Below the pieces are notes generated by a model. That model was not told the DNA's origin and did not search any database. It saw only the letters and a program-made list of their open reading frames with translations. A DNA stretch of 64,000 bases from Sabellastarte sp. h YS-2021 (lineage: Eukaryota; Annelida; Polychaeta; Sabellida; Sabellidae). A program made the position numbers and the translations under genes. The stretch's first letter is position 1; each line of letters begins with the position of its first letter. Below, piece by piece: positions 9,947 to 20,859 of this stretch. The stretch covers positions 48,179,293 through 48,243,292 of the forward strand of contig OZ024927.1 in the NCBI GenBank assembly GCA_964017235.1. Reading direction: 5' to 3'.

Positions 9947-12900
9947 CTGAAAGAATAGAGATATATAGTTAAGATTTCATTTGAAGGTGGGATGTCCATA
10001 CACTCATTTATATAAAGTAAATTTTAGAAATCTACAGATACAAATGACCATTTTGTTTCATTAACATTTTATCTTATTACAAAAAAGAAAGCTTACAAAT
10101 CAATGACCTTTTCAAACAAATGCTTAATAATCACTTCATTATATCCTGGAAATTGTTCATAAATCCTTTGGAATTGAATGATATATACCAGTGCATTTGT
10201 CAGGGTAGCATATGGTGAGAAAGAATCCCACACAACTTAAATCACACATAACTAGGGTACTTTATAAAAGTCCGAACCGGAACCTTACCACCGCCCTACT
10301 TACCGCCCAGCCAATCAGAGAACAGATGCTGGTCCACACACACAGAGTGACGAAAACGTGAGGCTACGATTGGGTTTCTAACAATATTTTACAAATATAA
10401 AATCCAGCAATATTTTACTGTCACCGCACCTGTTGAACTCTTCTGGCAGTATAAAACAAATAAAATATCAAATGCTGGTACTTGTACACCCACAGAGTGA
10501 TGAAAACGTGAGGCTACAATTGGGTTTCTAACAATATATTACAAGTTCATAATCCAGCAATATTTTACTGTCACCGCACCTGTTGAACTCTTCTGGCAGT
10601 ATAAAACAAATAAAATATCAAATGCTGGTACCTCTTCTCCTTGATCGGCTGGGGCGGTGACCTAGTGTCTTTAATTGGCTGGGGTGGTGACCTCTTCTTC
10701 ATGGGCTGGGGCGGTGACCTAGTCTCTTTGATTGGCTGGGGCAGTGACCTAGTCTCTTTGATTGGCTGGGGTGGTGACCTAGTCTCTTTGATTGGCTGGG
10801 GCGGTGACCTCTTCTTGATGGGCTGGGGCGGTGACCTAGTCTCTTTGATTGGCTGGGGCGGTGACCTCTTCTTGATGGGCTGTGGCAGTGACCTAATCTC
10901 TTTGATTGGCTGGGGCAGTGACCTCTTCTCCTTGATGGGCTGGGGCGGTGACGTAGTCTCTTTGATTGGCTGGGGCGGTGACCTCTTCTTGATGGACTGG
11001 GGGGGTGACCTAGTCCCTTTGATTGGCTGGGGCGGTGACCTCTTCTCCTTGATGGGCTGGGGGGGTGACCTAGTCCCTTTGATTGGCTGGGGCGGTGACC
11101 TCTTCTCCTTGATGGGCTGGGGCAGTGACCTAGTCTCTTTGATTGGCTGGGGCGGTGACCTCTTCTTGATGGGCTGGGGCAGTGACCTAATCTCTTTGAT
11201 TGGCTGGGGCGGTGACCTCTTCTCCTTGATGGGCTGGGGTGGTGACCTAGTCTCTTTGATTGGCTGGGGCGGTGACCTAGTCTCCTTGATGGGCTGGGGC
11301 GGTGACCTAGTCTCTTTGATTGGCTGGGGCGGTGACTTCTTCTTGATGGGCTGGGGCGGTGACCTAGTCTCTTTGATTGGCTGGGGTGGTGACCTCTTCT
11401 CCTTGATGGGCTGGGGCGGTGACCTAGTCTCTTTGATTGGCTGGGGTGGTGACCTCTTCTCCTTGATGGGCTGGGGAAGGGCATACTGTTCCATCTTCAA
11501 CTGAAGGAAGTCATACAGAATGTCTTCCTTGACTTCATTCCAGCTGCTCCTCCTCCCTACTCACCACCCAGCCAATCAGAAAACAGATACTGGTCCAAGT
11601 ACAACTGCTACCCACCGCCCAATTCTACCGCCCTACCGCCCTGGTCCGACTGCCCTTCCGGAAGTCTGGGTTTTATAATGAACCCATAACTAGTGCACAT
11701 CAGGGATTTTGTATTGACAATATTTCTATGTTACAGACAATTAGGGTTGTTATCATTAGCAATTTCTGTAGATCGAGGATCACCTGTAAGATGTGAGTTG
11801 AACTCGAGTAAATGACACAAATATAAATAAAATAACAATGTCCAAATATTGTCATTAAGGAATCCGCCATTAATGTGTTTAGTACCATTTCATTGCAAGG
11901 AAATATATATTTTGTTGCCGGATAAATTGTGCAGATATGTATGAGCACTTTATGGAACAGTCACATAAATAAGGGAAATAAAAAAAATGGTCTTTATGGT
12001 TAGATAAATTGCAAAAGTGCTAGTTTGTAACAAGATTAGTATATCATTATTTATTTCTTAAAAAACTCGAGTTTAAATTTTGTAAATCGATGTGATCCCC
12101 AAATAACGCCCACCAAGTTACGACTCGAGTTTCAGTCAACTCATTACAGCACTACAGATTATACACTACCTAAAGGTAGAAGTTTAGGAATTTTTTTCTC
12201 CTGACTCCAGTCATTGTCCGCTGGGTCATTTTCTTCACTCTCATCACCACTCTCTTTCTTTTGAGTAGCATTTGCTATTCTGTAATTGGAAAGTAATATA
12301 AAACAAATCCACATCTCACTGAAACTGGCATTATTATTGTTGTTTGCATTTAACACAAAAAAACAAGAGGGTCAAAGATGCCCCAAAAGGCAGGTTGCGC
12401 AGGCAGCAATAAGGTTAGTGACTGCTGTAATTAAATTTAGAAACAAGGAAAGAAATGTTAGGTCACCCAGTTAAAGTGAATGTGTTAGACGAGCTAAGAA
12501 ATGTAAAACTTGTAATCTAGGTTACATAATTGTATCTATGCTATACACGGACAAACAAATGGATGGAATTACCCCAATTTCGCAAGCAACTTGGCTATGA
12601 TGGTGATCCATCTCCCTGTCAAGTTTCAATTCGATTGGACAAAGCATTTTCGAGTTAGAGTCCGGAAACGGAAATGTTCACGGACAGACAAATGGACAAA
12701 AAACGGACAAACAAACAGACGGAATTACACCAATTTCGAAAGGAACCTAGCTGTGATGGTGATTTATCTCCCAGTCAAGTTTGAATTTGATTGGACAAAC
12801 CATTTTCAAGTTAGAGTCCGGAAACGAAAATGTGGATGGACAAACAAACGGACAAAACAGAGACAAACGAACGGACAGAATTACACCAATTTCGAAAGGA

Positions 12901-15900
12901 ACCTAGCTATGATGGTGATCTATCTCCCTGTCAAGTTTGAATTCGATCATTGGACAAACCATTTTCGAGTTCGAGTCCGGAAATGGAAATGTGGACGGAC
13001 AGACAGACGTCAGACACATCAATCTAATAGGCGGGTTGGTTACACACAACCCGCCTAAAAACCAAACTGAAGCCTTGATGTCATAGCCTGGTGTACTGAG
13101 AAAAGCCCGACTGAGAAAAGTGCTACAATTTTTTAACATCTGTGGAGAAAAGATCCCCACCATTTTTTTCGGACCATGGAAAAAAGCCCTACACTAGATT
13201 TTCTGATGGTACCAAGTACAAGCATGTACTGTGTCATGAATTATGAGCAACCTCTGTGCGCATTCCCACTGTATCTTTGAAGTTTTTGTATACTTCTTGG
13301 AATACATATAGCTATCTAAGCTAATTTCCATATCACCTTTATTATTCTTAATAATCTCAAAAGGATTCATGCCTACATCCAAAAATAGCCATCTTCTTTG
13401 ATCATTTTTAATGTAAAACATATGAATATTTACATTCCAAAGTAGTTAATAACTCTAACTTTGTAATATAATGAAAAGATAGGGCATTGCATTGCAATAA
13501 TAAGCAGCTATCTTTTACCACAGATATATAATCTAGAGCATTATAGAGCTATAACAAGAGGAGAGTGCCCGTGAACGGGCACTGTGTCAGCTGAGTGTTT
13601 TTGATTTGTGAAGGTGATTAGAGGACAGAATAATTATCAGGAAAAGGGCTGTACAGAAATACAGTAAATGGTAACTGAACAGCAAGTTCGAAAGAAATTC
13701 CGAAGCTGACAGAAGAAAAGGACAAAAAAGTTGTGCCCTGTAAATGGTATTATGAAGGAAAATAACAAGGTAATTGTTTAAGTGTAAAAAATAGGTTAAA
13801 ACATATTTAAAGAAATACTACAAATGTAATATCCTCGTTCGACCTTGAAGAAGGGGTCCAAGGTCAAATCTAACCACACAAATACATTCCCAGCCCATGA
13901 TTTCCTATGGTTTACCATTCCAAACCTCTAGGACCAATTATAAATGAGTTATAAGCACTTTTAAGCTTGGCTGTCCTCATTTGACCTTGAAGGAGGGGTC
14001 CAAAGGTCAAATCTGACCATACCAAAAGATTCCGAGCCAATGATTTCCTATGGGATGGTTTACCATCCCAAATCTCTGTCACCAATAATAAGCGAGTTGT
14101 AGGCACTTTCAATTTTCGCTATCCTCATTTGACCTTGAAGGAGGGTTCCAAGGTCAAATCGGACCATATCAACAGATTCACAGCCCATGATTTCCTGTCT
14201 GTTTACCATCCCAAACCTCTGGGACCAATAATAAGCGAGTTATAAGCACTTTTAAGTTTGGCTATCCTTGTTTGACCTTGAAGGAGGGGTCATTGAAGGT
14301 CAAATCTGACCACACCAAAAGATTCCCACCCCATGATTTCCTACAGGTTGGTTTATCATCCCAAACCTCTAGGATCAATAATAAGGGAGATATAAGCACT
14401 TTTCATTACTGACAAAAAACACCTGTGGCGGCCATCTTGTTTCTCAAAATGAGGCCAAAAATATTCCCAGACAACATTTTATGGTTATTAATATATACTG
14501 CAAACTTAAGAAAGCTAGCTATAATATTTTTTTTCATCAGAGCAGTAATGGTGAAATCTCTCTGTACACACTGCGGCTATCCAGTGGATACAATGATTTA
14601 CTCAACAGTGAGAACCTGAAAGTAGCTATTGCTCAGCTATGCCATGACATAGAGGTCTGCAATTTCACTATGTTATAGCTGACCAAAAATTCTGTGAATA
14701 ACATATTTAACAAATTACTCTAAATGTAATAGTTTTCAAGTTAAAACTGATTTACTCAACAGTGAGAACCTCAAAGGAACTATTACTCAGCTATGCAATG
14801 AGCTACATGTCTGAAATTTTACTATGTTATAGCTAACCCAAAAGTAGGTGAACAACATATTTAAGCAAACTACTGTAAATGCAATAGTTTTCAAGCTACA
14901 ACTGATTTACTCAATAGTGAGAACCTGAAAATAGCTATTGCTCCGCTATGCCATGAGCTATAGGTCTGTAATTTCACTATGTTATAGCTGACCCAAAAGT
15001 AGGTGAACAATATATTTTAACAAAATACTCCAAATGCAATATTTTTCAAGTTATAGCTGATTTACTCAACAGTCAGTACCTGAGAATAGCTATTGCTCAG
15101 TTGTGCCATGAGCTATAGGTCTATAATTTCACTATGTTATAGCTGACCCAAAAGTAGCTGAATAACATATTTGCACAAATTTCTGTAAATGCAATAGTTT
15201 TCCAATTATAACTGATTTACTCAACAGTGAGAACTTCAAAGTAGCTATTACTCAGCTATGAAATGAGCCACAGGTCTGAAACTTCACTATGTTATAGCTG
15301 ACCCCAAAATAGGTGAATAACATATTGAAACAAAATACTCTAAATGCAATAGTTTTCAAGTTATAAGTGATTTACTCAACAGTGATAACCTAAAAGTAGC
15401 TATTACTCAGCTATGCCATGAGCTACAGGTCTGAAATTTTACTATGTTATAGCTGGCCCAAAAGTAGCTGAATAACATATTTATACGAAATTCTCTAAAT
15501 GCAATAGTTTTTAAGTTACAAGTGATTTTACTCATGATGGAAGTTACTGAAAAGCCCAAAAGTAGCTATTACTCACTTAGCTATTGAGACAGACACCCAA
15601 CTTACTCACCATATTGTAGCTATGAAAAAAGTAGCTGAATAACATATTTTAACAAAATGCTCTAAATGCAACACTTTTCAAGTTATAAGTGATTTACTCA
15701 ACAGTGATAACCTAAAAGTAGCTATTACTCAGCTATGCCATGAGCTACAGGTCTGAAATTTTACTATGTTATAGCTGACCCAAAAGTAGCTGAATAACAT
15801 ATTTATACGAAATTCTCTAAATGCAATAGTTTTCAAGTTATAAGCGATTTACTCAACAGTGATAACCTAAAAGTAGCTATTACTCAGCTATGCCATGAGC

Positions 15901-18900
15901 TACAGGTCTGAAATTTCACTATGTTATAGCTGGCCCAAAAGTAGCTGAATAACATATTTATACGAAATTCTCTAAATGCAATAGTTTTTAAGTTACAAGT
16001 GATTTTACTCATAATGGAAGTTACTGAAAAGCCCAAAAGTAGCTATTACTCACTTAGCTATTGAGACAGACACCCAACTTACTCACCATATTGTAGCTAT
16101 GAAAAAAGTAGCTCAACAACATATTTTCACAAAATGCTGTAAATGCAACACTTTTGAAGTTATAAGTGATTTAGTGCATGATTTCATGAATTTTAATGCA
16201 TTAAAAATTATTAAAAAAATTTATTTAAAAAAAAGTAAGACAGATCCAGGTCTCATACTCACTCAAGAGAATCTACCTCTGGCCTAGTACATATATGCAA
16301 GATATGAGAGAAATCCCTGCAATAGTCACTGAGAAAATTGTGATAAAAAGTTGAAATTTTCACACTTTTGGTGGGGGTACCCCCCTTGTAATGTCTCTAG
16401 CAAACAGACGAACAGACAGATTTGCATGCCTTGAACACATTTCATCCTCGATAGATAAGGTATCTTTTAAAAAAAACAGCATGTCTCTAGGCCTTGTAGT
16501 TTTGGAGAAGAAGTTGTTCACGTGGACGCGGACGCGTACGCCCACGCCGCAGAGTGATGACATAATGTCAGCTGACTGACAAGTCAGCTGACATAAAAAC
16601 CTTATTGCTTTATCATGTTTTGTCCTGTATTGACAATCTTTATGTATTTATAAAACAACTTACCAGTGTATAAAATACATAATCCTGATGTAGTATTTTA
16701 AACTACCCTTATACCCTTACCCCTGAAAAATTTTATGTAGGGCTTTTCTCAAGGTCAAATCATCAAAAAATAGTTTGTTTTTTTTTCTTTCTTGGGTACA
16801 CCTGAAAGGGTTTCCTAAGTAGGCAATTTGTGAGGTGATTAGCTTTAATTTAAATTTTCTTATGTTTTTTCATTTGATAATTCTTAATATGTTTCTGTTT
16901 GTCTCACCTTAACAAACATTGTTTAATTTAGTTGCAGAAACCCAAATAAATCTAATTCTTTGTCCTCTTTAATTTTAATTTGATTGTCATCATAATTTCT
17001 TACATAGATTTGCGGCTACTGTTGCAAAACTCTTCTGATGTTGATTTGTTTCACTTGTAGATCATTGAATTGCATAAAATAGAAACACAAGGGATAACAA
17101 ATCAACATTAAGAGTAAGATCTGACAATTAGGGGGCCAATCTTTAAAGAGGGACAAACTATGTATTGTGGGTTTTCTGCTCACAAAAGATAAAACATACA
17201 TACCTGTAAAATTTACAGCACTGGTGCAAGTGTTCTTTTATGGAAAAAAGGATGTGGACGGGATGTTTTTGAAAAAAGTTTTGATACCACCTTTAATTAA
17301 GTTTAAGATCTGGTCAAAGTATCCAAAACATTTTCCCACCTCTATAGTTTGAAAGAAAGTTAGGAAGGACAATAAAATTGTCAAAATCAAAGAAATTATT
17401 CAAGTGTGAACATTTGTGGCGGCAGTTGTGATCAAACAGACATAAAAACAAATAATTTGCTTCGCTAGCCACTTAAATATTTACTCCCAATGAAGATAAA
17501 TGTACTTTTGTTATTTCGCCTTAAGTTTATATCATATCAGTACTATATTCACCTTAATTAATCAATTAATATCTCAGTCGAAATTCTACTAAAGCATACT
17601 GCATGAACAAGGAACTACAATGAACATGCTCCAAATAGTCTTGTTTTACCTCCGGCTTGCAATTCTTGAGCTGTTTCTACCCATGCCCATACACTTCTCC
17701 AAATGAGGAGCAAACCTTGATGCTGCCATGTTTCGACCACAGTTGGGACATACACATTCATATTGCTTCTTGGTTGGCACTTGTCCAAATATATCAAGTC
17801 CCCTTTCATTGACCAATTCTATGAAAATATTGAAAAACAAATCCCTTTCACATATCAGCTGATTTTGTGATAGCTGAAACGCATAGTTCTGGGTCAACTA
17901 GTCCTTTCCTTATTAAAAAGTAAATATACTTGTCTTTGTTTACATTAAACTGTTAGAAAAGAATATCAGTTGTAAGCAACTGCTATTGTAACAATAAACA
18001 CAAATCAGCTTGCAATTAAAAATTAAGAAAAGACAAACACATTTTACATTAAAGCTAGGAGTGGATGACATTAAAAACAGTTTCATACAACATACTGTAT
18101 AAGTATCTAGTTCTCTATTTTGATCAGCATTCGACATTTAGAATTGAACTGTGAGTTTAAGTGAGTCTGCACAGGGAGAGCCCTGTCATTAAATATTTTG
18201 ATTATGTACCTGCTATTTGGGGATTTTAACAATCATATATATGGTCACATATACAAAACCTAGGACCATATTCACAAAAGGGATCAAGATCTAGTGGAAC
18301 CAAAAATCAGCTCAAATTTAGTATAAACAGTTTTAAACTCAATCTGATTTTTGGCTCAACTTAAGCTAGATCCCTTTTGTGAATACGGCCCCTGAGCAAC
18401 TACCTTATGGGTTGGAGGGGAGGGGTATATAAACATGCACCAATACCAGATACCAGGCCTACACTCTGAAATGGGTTGGCTTAATAAGAAATTTTATTAC
18501 TTTCCATGTTTGCTGAAATACCGGAATCATTTAAAGAAAATGGATTCTAATCCGTTTACCAGGAAAATTTTTGATAATGATTTTATTGCATGTAATAAAT
18601 GACACTGGATTCCATTGGAAAAGTGATTCTGCAAAGTATGAAATGAAAATTTCACTGAAGATGAGATTCACATTCTTTATACTTGTAGATTTTTCACAAA
18701 GGAATGTAAGATTTTGTATAATAAAATAAGTACTTAATTTTAGTATCATGTTATTTAATGAAAAAAAATAATTGTTGCACACTACATTTGAAACTAATAA
18801 GCCTGAATGAAAAAGTTAACTTGAGGTCAAGCCTTGAAAAGCTAACTTTTGATTATAATGACTAGTCTTATAGATCATCAAGTTGCTGAGTAACCTGTGT

Positions 18901-20821
18901 CTCACTCTCTTTGTATAACATGATCACATAATCATCTGCCACTGTGGCCTAGCGGGTAGCACACTTGTCTAGAAACTCAGAGGACATAGGTTCAAACCCA
19001 GGTACAGGCAGATACATAGTGGCATGGATGACCACTTAAAATGGCGGTCCTCTGTCATTGGGTCCTATCGCCAGTGGCAGGCTAAAGAACTTCAAGGACG
19101 TTGATAAATGGTCATCCTTGAGCCTCTATCTTCCAGTTAGGGGAATGTCAGTTACTTGTGAGTTGGGGCTGTACCTGTGCAGTCGGATGGGTTTAATAGC
19201 ACTTTGAGTCCTGTAGTATATGGAGATATTGCACTGACTACAAATACACAATTCTAATTCTAATAGCACTTTTATAGCGCTTAATCTCTGTCAAAAGGCA
19301 GACTCTAAGGCGCATCACACAAAAACATTGTTCAATATTCATAAACCAGAGACATTGCAGGGGTCAGCACCGTGGAGAAAGCAGGAGGAGATAGGAAATT
19401 TAGGGTGGATATGCTTTTCCAAAGAGGTATGACTACAATACACTACAATGTTATAATTGTTACATGCCACTATAATACATGAATAAAAAAACAATAAAAA
19501 AATATTTTATACAGGAAAAAATAAAAAACAATAAGACAATATAAACATTTTATACATTTTTTTTTTTAATTTTCAGAAAACATTTTGAAGTATTTCAAAG
19601 ACTTTGATAAATATTCATTACACACAGCAACCAACTCATTTCATCAATCTAAATTTTTTTACAGTGTTCTTATTTAAAGTGATAAAATGCAGCAAACGTT
19701 ATACATACCATACTGCTTCTGGGATCTAAAATTTGAAAAAAAAAATTTTTGTATTAAGTTGGAAACCATGACACGTAAAACTCCTATAAGGAAAATAATC
19801 ATATTATGCACTTAATTTTATCTGCTCATATGTTATATTTTTCCATTTTGTCAAGTTTCCATGACAGTTAAGTAACAATTAATTGTTAATGTATCAAAAA
19901 TTGCTTTTATTTTTCAATCTTTTGTTCCCTTTTTCAAATTTTCATGTGCTTTTTGAAATAGCTTCACATTCATGTTATATACTGGATATTTTGTATTTCT
20001 CCCATTATACTTTTCATACCAAGGACTGAAAAACAATATGAATACTGAATAAAGCATACTCTGAATCAGTTTCATCTAGGAAGAGTGTTCCAATCTTGGC
20101 AGCTCTGTGAACCTCAAAACTCATTCCAAGAGACATCTCATCTATCAACTCATGCATCATAGTAGTTAGTACCCCCTGACAACACAAAGACCCATTCAAT
20201 GGTTCAAGAGAAAAATAGCTTCAGTTATAGATCGCATGGAAGGTTAGATCAAACTTTTAAAGGAAATAATTGAAGTTATTATACAAATTTATGCTTCCAG
20301 GATTTCTATTCATATCAAATGCCTGCATATAATCTGCATGTACTTGACAGTAAATAGTTATAATTAGATAAAGCAATATTTGTGATTCAGAGTTTTATTC
20401 ATACAAATATTTAAATACATTCTAATACTCAGATTCTTTAAGTATTAAGCACCAACCGGCTAGTATCACGTGAAACCAAAGTATACATGTATCTTCACAC
20501 TCAAACTTGTCTGAGTTTAAACTCAAACATTGTAAAGTTTAAACACTAAATTATAGGGATAATACTATTTAACTTTGAAATAGACACTGTATCTGAATAC
20601 CAGTCCTGATTCAAATGAAAATACCTGTATAACCATCAATGTATCATGAGGCAAAAACAATTACCAGTATTTTTTTTAAATGTCTTCAAGCTGACTAAAA
20701 CTCTGCAAAAAATAATACCAAATATTTTGAAAAAAAAATTGATATTATTTACAGCATATAACTTTACCTGATCTTCTGGGTCACTGTTTTCTGAGTTTAA
20801 CAGCTCTGAAAAATCTTGCAT
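9875..20821 (-). CDS. ATXN7L3: ATXN7L3 / SGF11-like SAGA deubiquitinase-module subunit, 5' five coding exons, partial
   Basis: ATXN7L3 (yeast Sgf11) is a nuclear adaptor of the SAGA deubiquitinase module. It helps activate the USP22/Ubp8 enzyme that removes ubiquitin from histone H2B. Exons on the minus strand: 20821-20768 (coding part), 20175-20046, 17818-17650, 12279-12170 and 9946-9875. Phases 0, 1, 2, 1, 1 join consistently and give 178 residues before the sequence leaves the window. Recognisable blocks: [21 protein letters not shown] (residues 37-57), the Sgf11 zinc finger C85-x2-C88-x11-H100-x3-C104 followed by [16 protein letters not shown], then an acidic DESEEND linker ending DNDWS, then a Lys-rich stretch. 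The N-terminus is shorter and different from the vertebrate protein. No SCA7-type C-terminal domain was found in 1-9870, so the 3' exons are probably beyond the left edge. Introns hold nearly all the satellite elements described here. Confidence 0.9.
10571..11500 (-). CDS. Minisatellite ORF of ~28 Pro/Lys-rich 9-10-residue repeats (possible captured coding sequence)
   Basis: A 309-residue frame with units of the form K-E-(T/K)-R-S-P-P-Q-P-I, 9 or 10 residues each, so every length change is a multiple of three. The frame stays open upstream of the ATG into non-repeat sequence reading [20 protein letters not shown], which looks like ordinary protein. That gives the minus strand more support than the two other long frames over the same repeat. 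I do not recognise the protein. It lies wholly inside the element with 9-bp target duplications, so it could be a captured host exon. It could equally be non-coding, since a unit of 27/30 bases opens several frames by itself. Confidence 0.35.
   Translation of the reverse strand: MKMEQYALPQPIKEKRSPPQPIKETRSPPQPIKEKRSPPQPIKETRSPPQPIKKKSPPQPIKETRSPPQPIKETRSPPQPIKETRSPPQPIKEKRSPPQPIKEIRSLPQPIKKRSPPQPIKETRSLPQPIKEKRSPPQPIKGTRSPPQPIKEKRSPPQPIKGTRSPPQSIKKRSPPQPIKETTSPPQPIKEKRSLPQPIKEIRSLPQPIKKRSPPQPIKETRSPPQPIKKRSPPQPIKETRSPPQPIKETRSLPQPIKETRSPPQPMKKRSPPQPIKDTRSPPQPIKEKRYQHLIFYLFYTARRVQQVR
10636..11476 (+). repeat. 27/30-bp minisatellite
   Basis: About 28 units of the gattggctggggcggtgacc type alternating with a gatgggctgggg variant. 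Unit lengths are all multiples of three. Confidence 0.97.
12170..12279 (-). CDS. ATXN7L3: ATXN7L3 coding exon 4
   Basis: Residues 118-154. RRIANA followed by an acidic stretch ending DNDWS, matching the order seen in vertebrate ATXN7L3. Acceptor is attacag. The donor GTAGTG is modest but gives the phase needed by exon 5. Confidence 0.88.
12362..13057 (+). mobile_element. Pearl-like hairpin element 2
   Basis: Starts AACAAGAGGGTCAAAGATGC. The tag GGCAGGTTG follows. The interior has three ~150-158-bp units (ggaattacaccaatttcg...tcaagtttgaattcgattgg). Ends at an 11-bp stem-loop TAGGCGGGTTG...CAACCCGCCTA (13028-13057) whose left arm resembles the 5' tag. A second copy is split at 23086-23563 and 26320-26800. 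Confidence 0.75.
13060..13550. other. Unique intronic sequence
   Basis: No exon or repeat recognised in this part of ATXN7L3 intron 3. Confidence 0.4.
13838..14410 (+). repeat. 147-bp satellite array (family B), about 4 units
   Basis: Units marked by gaccttgaaggaggggtcc and aataataagcgagttataagc, spaced 142-148 bases. The same family is at 27195-29945. Confidence 0.92.
14532..16190 (+). repeat. 155-bp family A array, second copy
   Basis: About ten units matching 1-1165, including the same left junction (gagcggtaatggtgaaatctctct, ctgcggctatccagtggatac). Two extra units are present near 15690-15860. Confidence 0.92.
16600..17640. other. Mostly unique intron sequence; dispersed repeat at about 17210-17445
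   Basis: The 17210-17445 part resembles 8780-8946. The rest shows no exon or known repeat. Confidence 0.4.
17650..17818 (-). CDS. ATXN7L3: ATXN7L3 coding exon 3, Sgf11 zinc finger
   Basis: Residues 62-117. Carries LDIFGQV and the C2HC zinc finger ([20 protein letters not shown]). This is the most diagnostic exon of the gene. Donor is GTAAAA, acceptor catag. Confidence 0.96.
18263..18391. mobile_element. Short palindromic MITE
   Basis: About 130 bases with ends that are inverted repeats over more than 20 bases (core ATTCACAAAAGGGATC at the left, GATCCCTTTTGTGAAT at the right). An inner pair aaaaatcag/ctgattttt is also inverted. It lies in ATXN7L3 intron 2. A target duplication is not clear. 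Confidence 0.7.
18936..19263 (+). mobile_element. tRNA-derived SINE
   Basis: The first 76 bases are tRNA-like, with an A box (TGGCCTAGCGGG) and a B box (GGTTCAAACCC) and a half-paired acceptor stem (CTGCC/GGCAG). An unrelated ~240-base body follows and ends in an attctaattctaat tail. Acceptor-stem mismatches rule against a working tRNA. Confidence 0.78.
19264..19330 (-). mobile_element. 3' tail of an L2/CR1-like non-LTR retrotransposon
   Basis: The block agcacttttatagcgctt...ctctaaggcgca resembles, in the same orientation, 57505-57550 at the 3' end of the retrotransposon there (tatatagcgc...ctaatgcgctcaaggc). Confidence 0.45.
20046..20175 (-). CDS. ATXN7L3: ATXN7L3 coding exon 2
   Basis: Residues 19-61. 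Contains the amphipathic helix and EVHRA block that in Sgf11 proteins contacts the deubiquitinase module. Acceptor is ttgtcag. The donor GTATTC is weak but gives exactly the phase the next exon needs. Confidence 0.88.
20768..20821 (-). CDS. ATXN7L3: ATXN7L3 first coding exon
   Basis: Encodes [18 protein letters not shown], ending at donor GTAAAG. A good acceptor (cttttcag) precedes the exon at 20851. The 30 bases between it and the ATG are open in frame, so translation could begin in a further upstream exon. Confidence 0.7.
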
Positions 20822-20859
20822 GTTGATGTATGAGTTTTGATTCACCAACAGCTGAAAAG

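Larger units (their letters stand above)
10256..11684. mobile_element. MULE-like non-autonomous element with 9-bp target duplication
   Basis: Bounded by a perfect 9-bp direct repeat CATAACTAG (10247-10255 and 11685-11693). The ends are imperfect inverted repeats: 12 of the first 14 bases match (GGTACTTTATAAAA against GGTTCATTATAAAA), and a shared CCGGAA follows. A 9-bp duplication is typical of the Mutator superfamily. The interior has a ~150-bp direct duplication (10340-10630), copies of ccgccc...cagccaatcag near both ends, and a large minisatellite. It sits in the ATXN7L3 intron between exons 4 and 5. No transposase is present. Confidence 0.68.
13553..16594 (+). mobile_element. Hairpin-ended composite element 3
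   Basis: The 5' end is AACAAGAGGAG, then a 9-bp stem-loop AGTGCCCGT...ACGGGCACT (13564-13583), then the tag TGTCAGCTGA (13585-13594). The interior is a 147-bp array (13838-14400), a decayed internal terminal block (14530-14600) and a 155-bp family A array. The 3' end is a 13-bp perfect stem-loop ATGTCAGCTGACT...AGTCAGCTGACAT (16565-16594), which repeats the 10-base tag exactly. It lies in ATXN7L3 intron 3. Confidence 0.72.

Noticed and set aside
10641-11504. 287-residue plus-strand ORF (Gly/Trp/Asp-rich) over the minisatellite
   Set aside because: It exists because unit lengths are multiples of three. Unlike the minus-strand frame it has no ordinary-looking unique flank.
12591-13058. 155-residue ORF in pearl-like units
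   Set aside because: It spans three repeat units with the same translated phrase ([13 protein letters not shown]). Parallel ORFs occur in the other copies at 23349 and 26332. There is no sign of coding beyond the repeat.
16373-16386. GGGGGTACCCCC palindrome as another element terminus
   Set aside because: It lies inside element 3, has no matching 5' tag, and the true terminal hairpin is at 16565-16594.
18936-19011. Functional tRNA gene
   Set aside because: A and B boxes are present, but the acceptor stem has two mismatches, no proper anticodon stem-loop is evident and a SINE body follows directly.
19705-19735. 17-base micro-exon of the ATXN7L3 gene (ttttag...gtatgt)
   Set aside because: Good splice signals, but including it breaks the phase between exons 2 and 3, which join cleanly without it.
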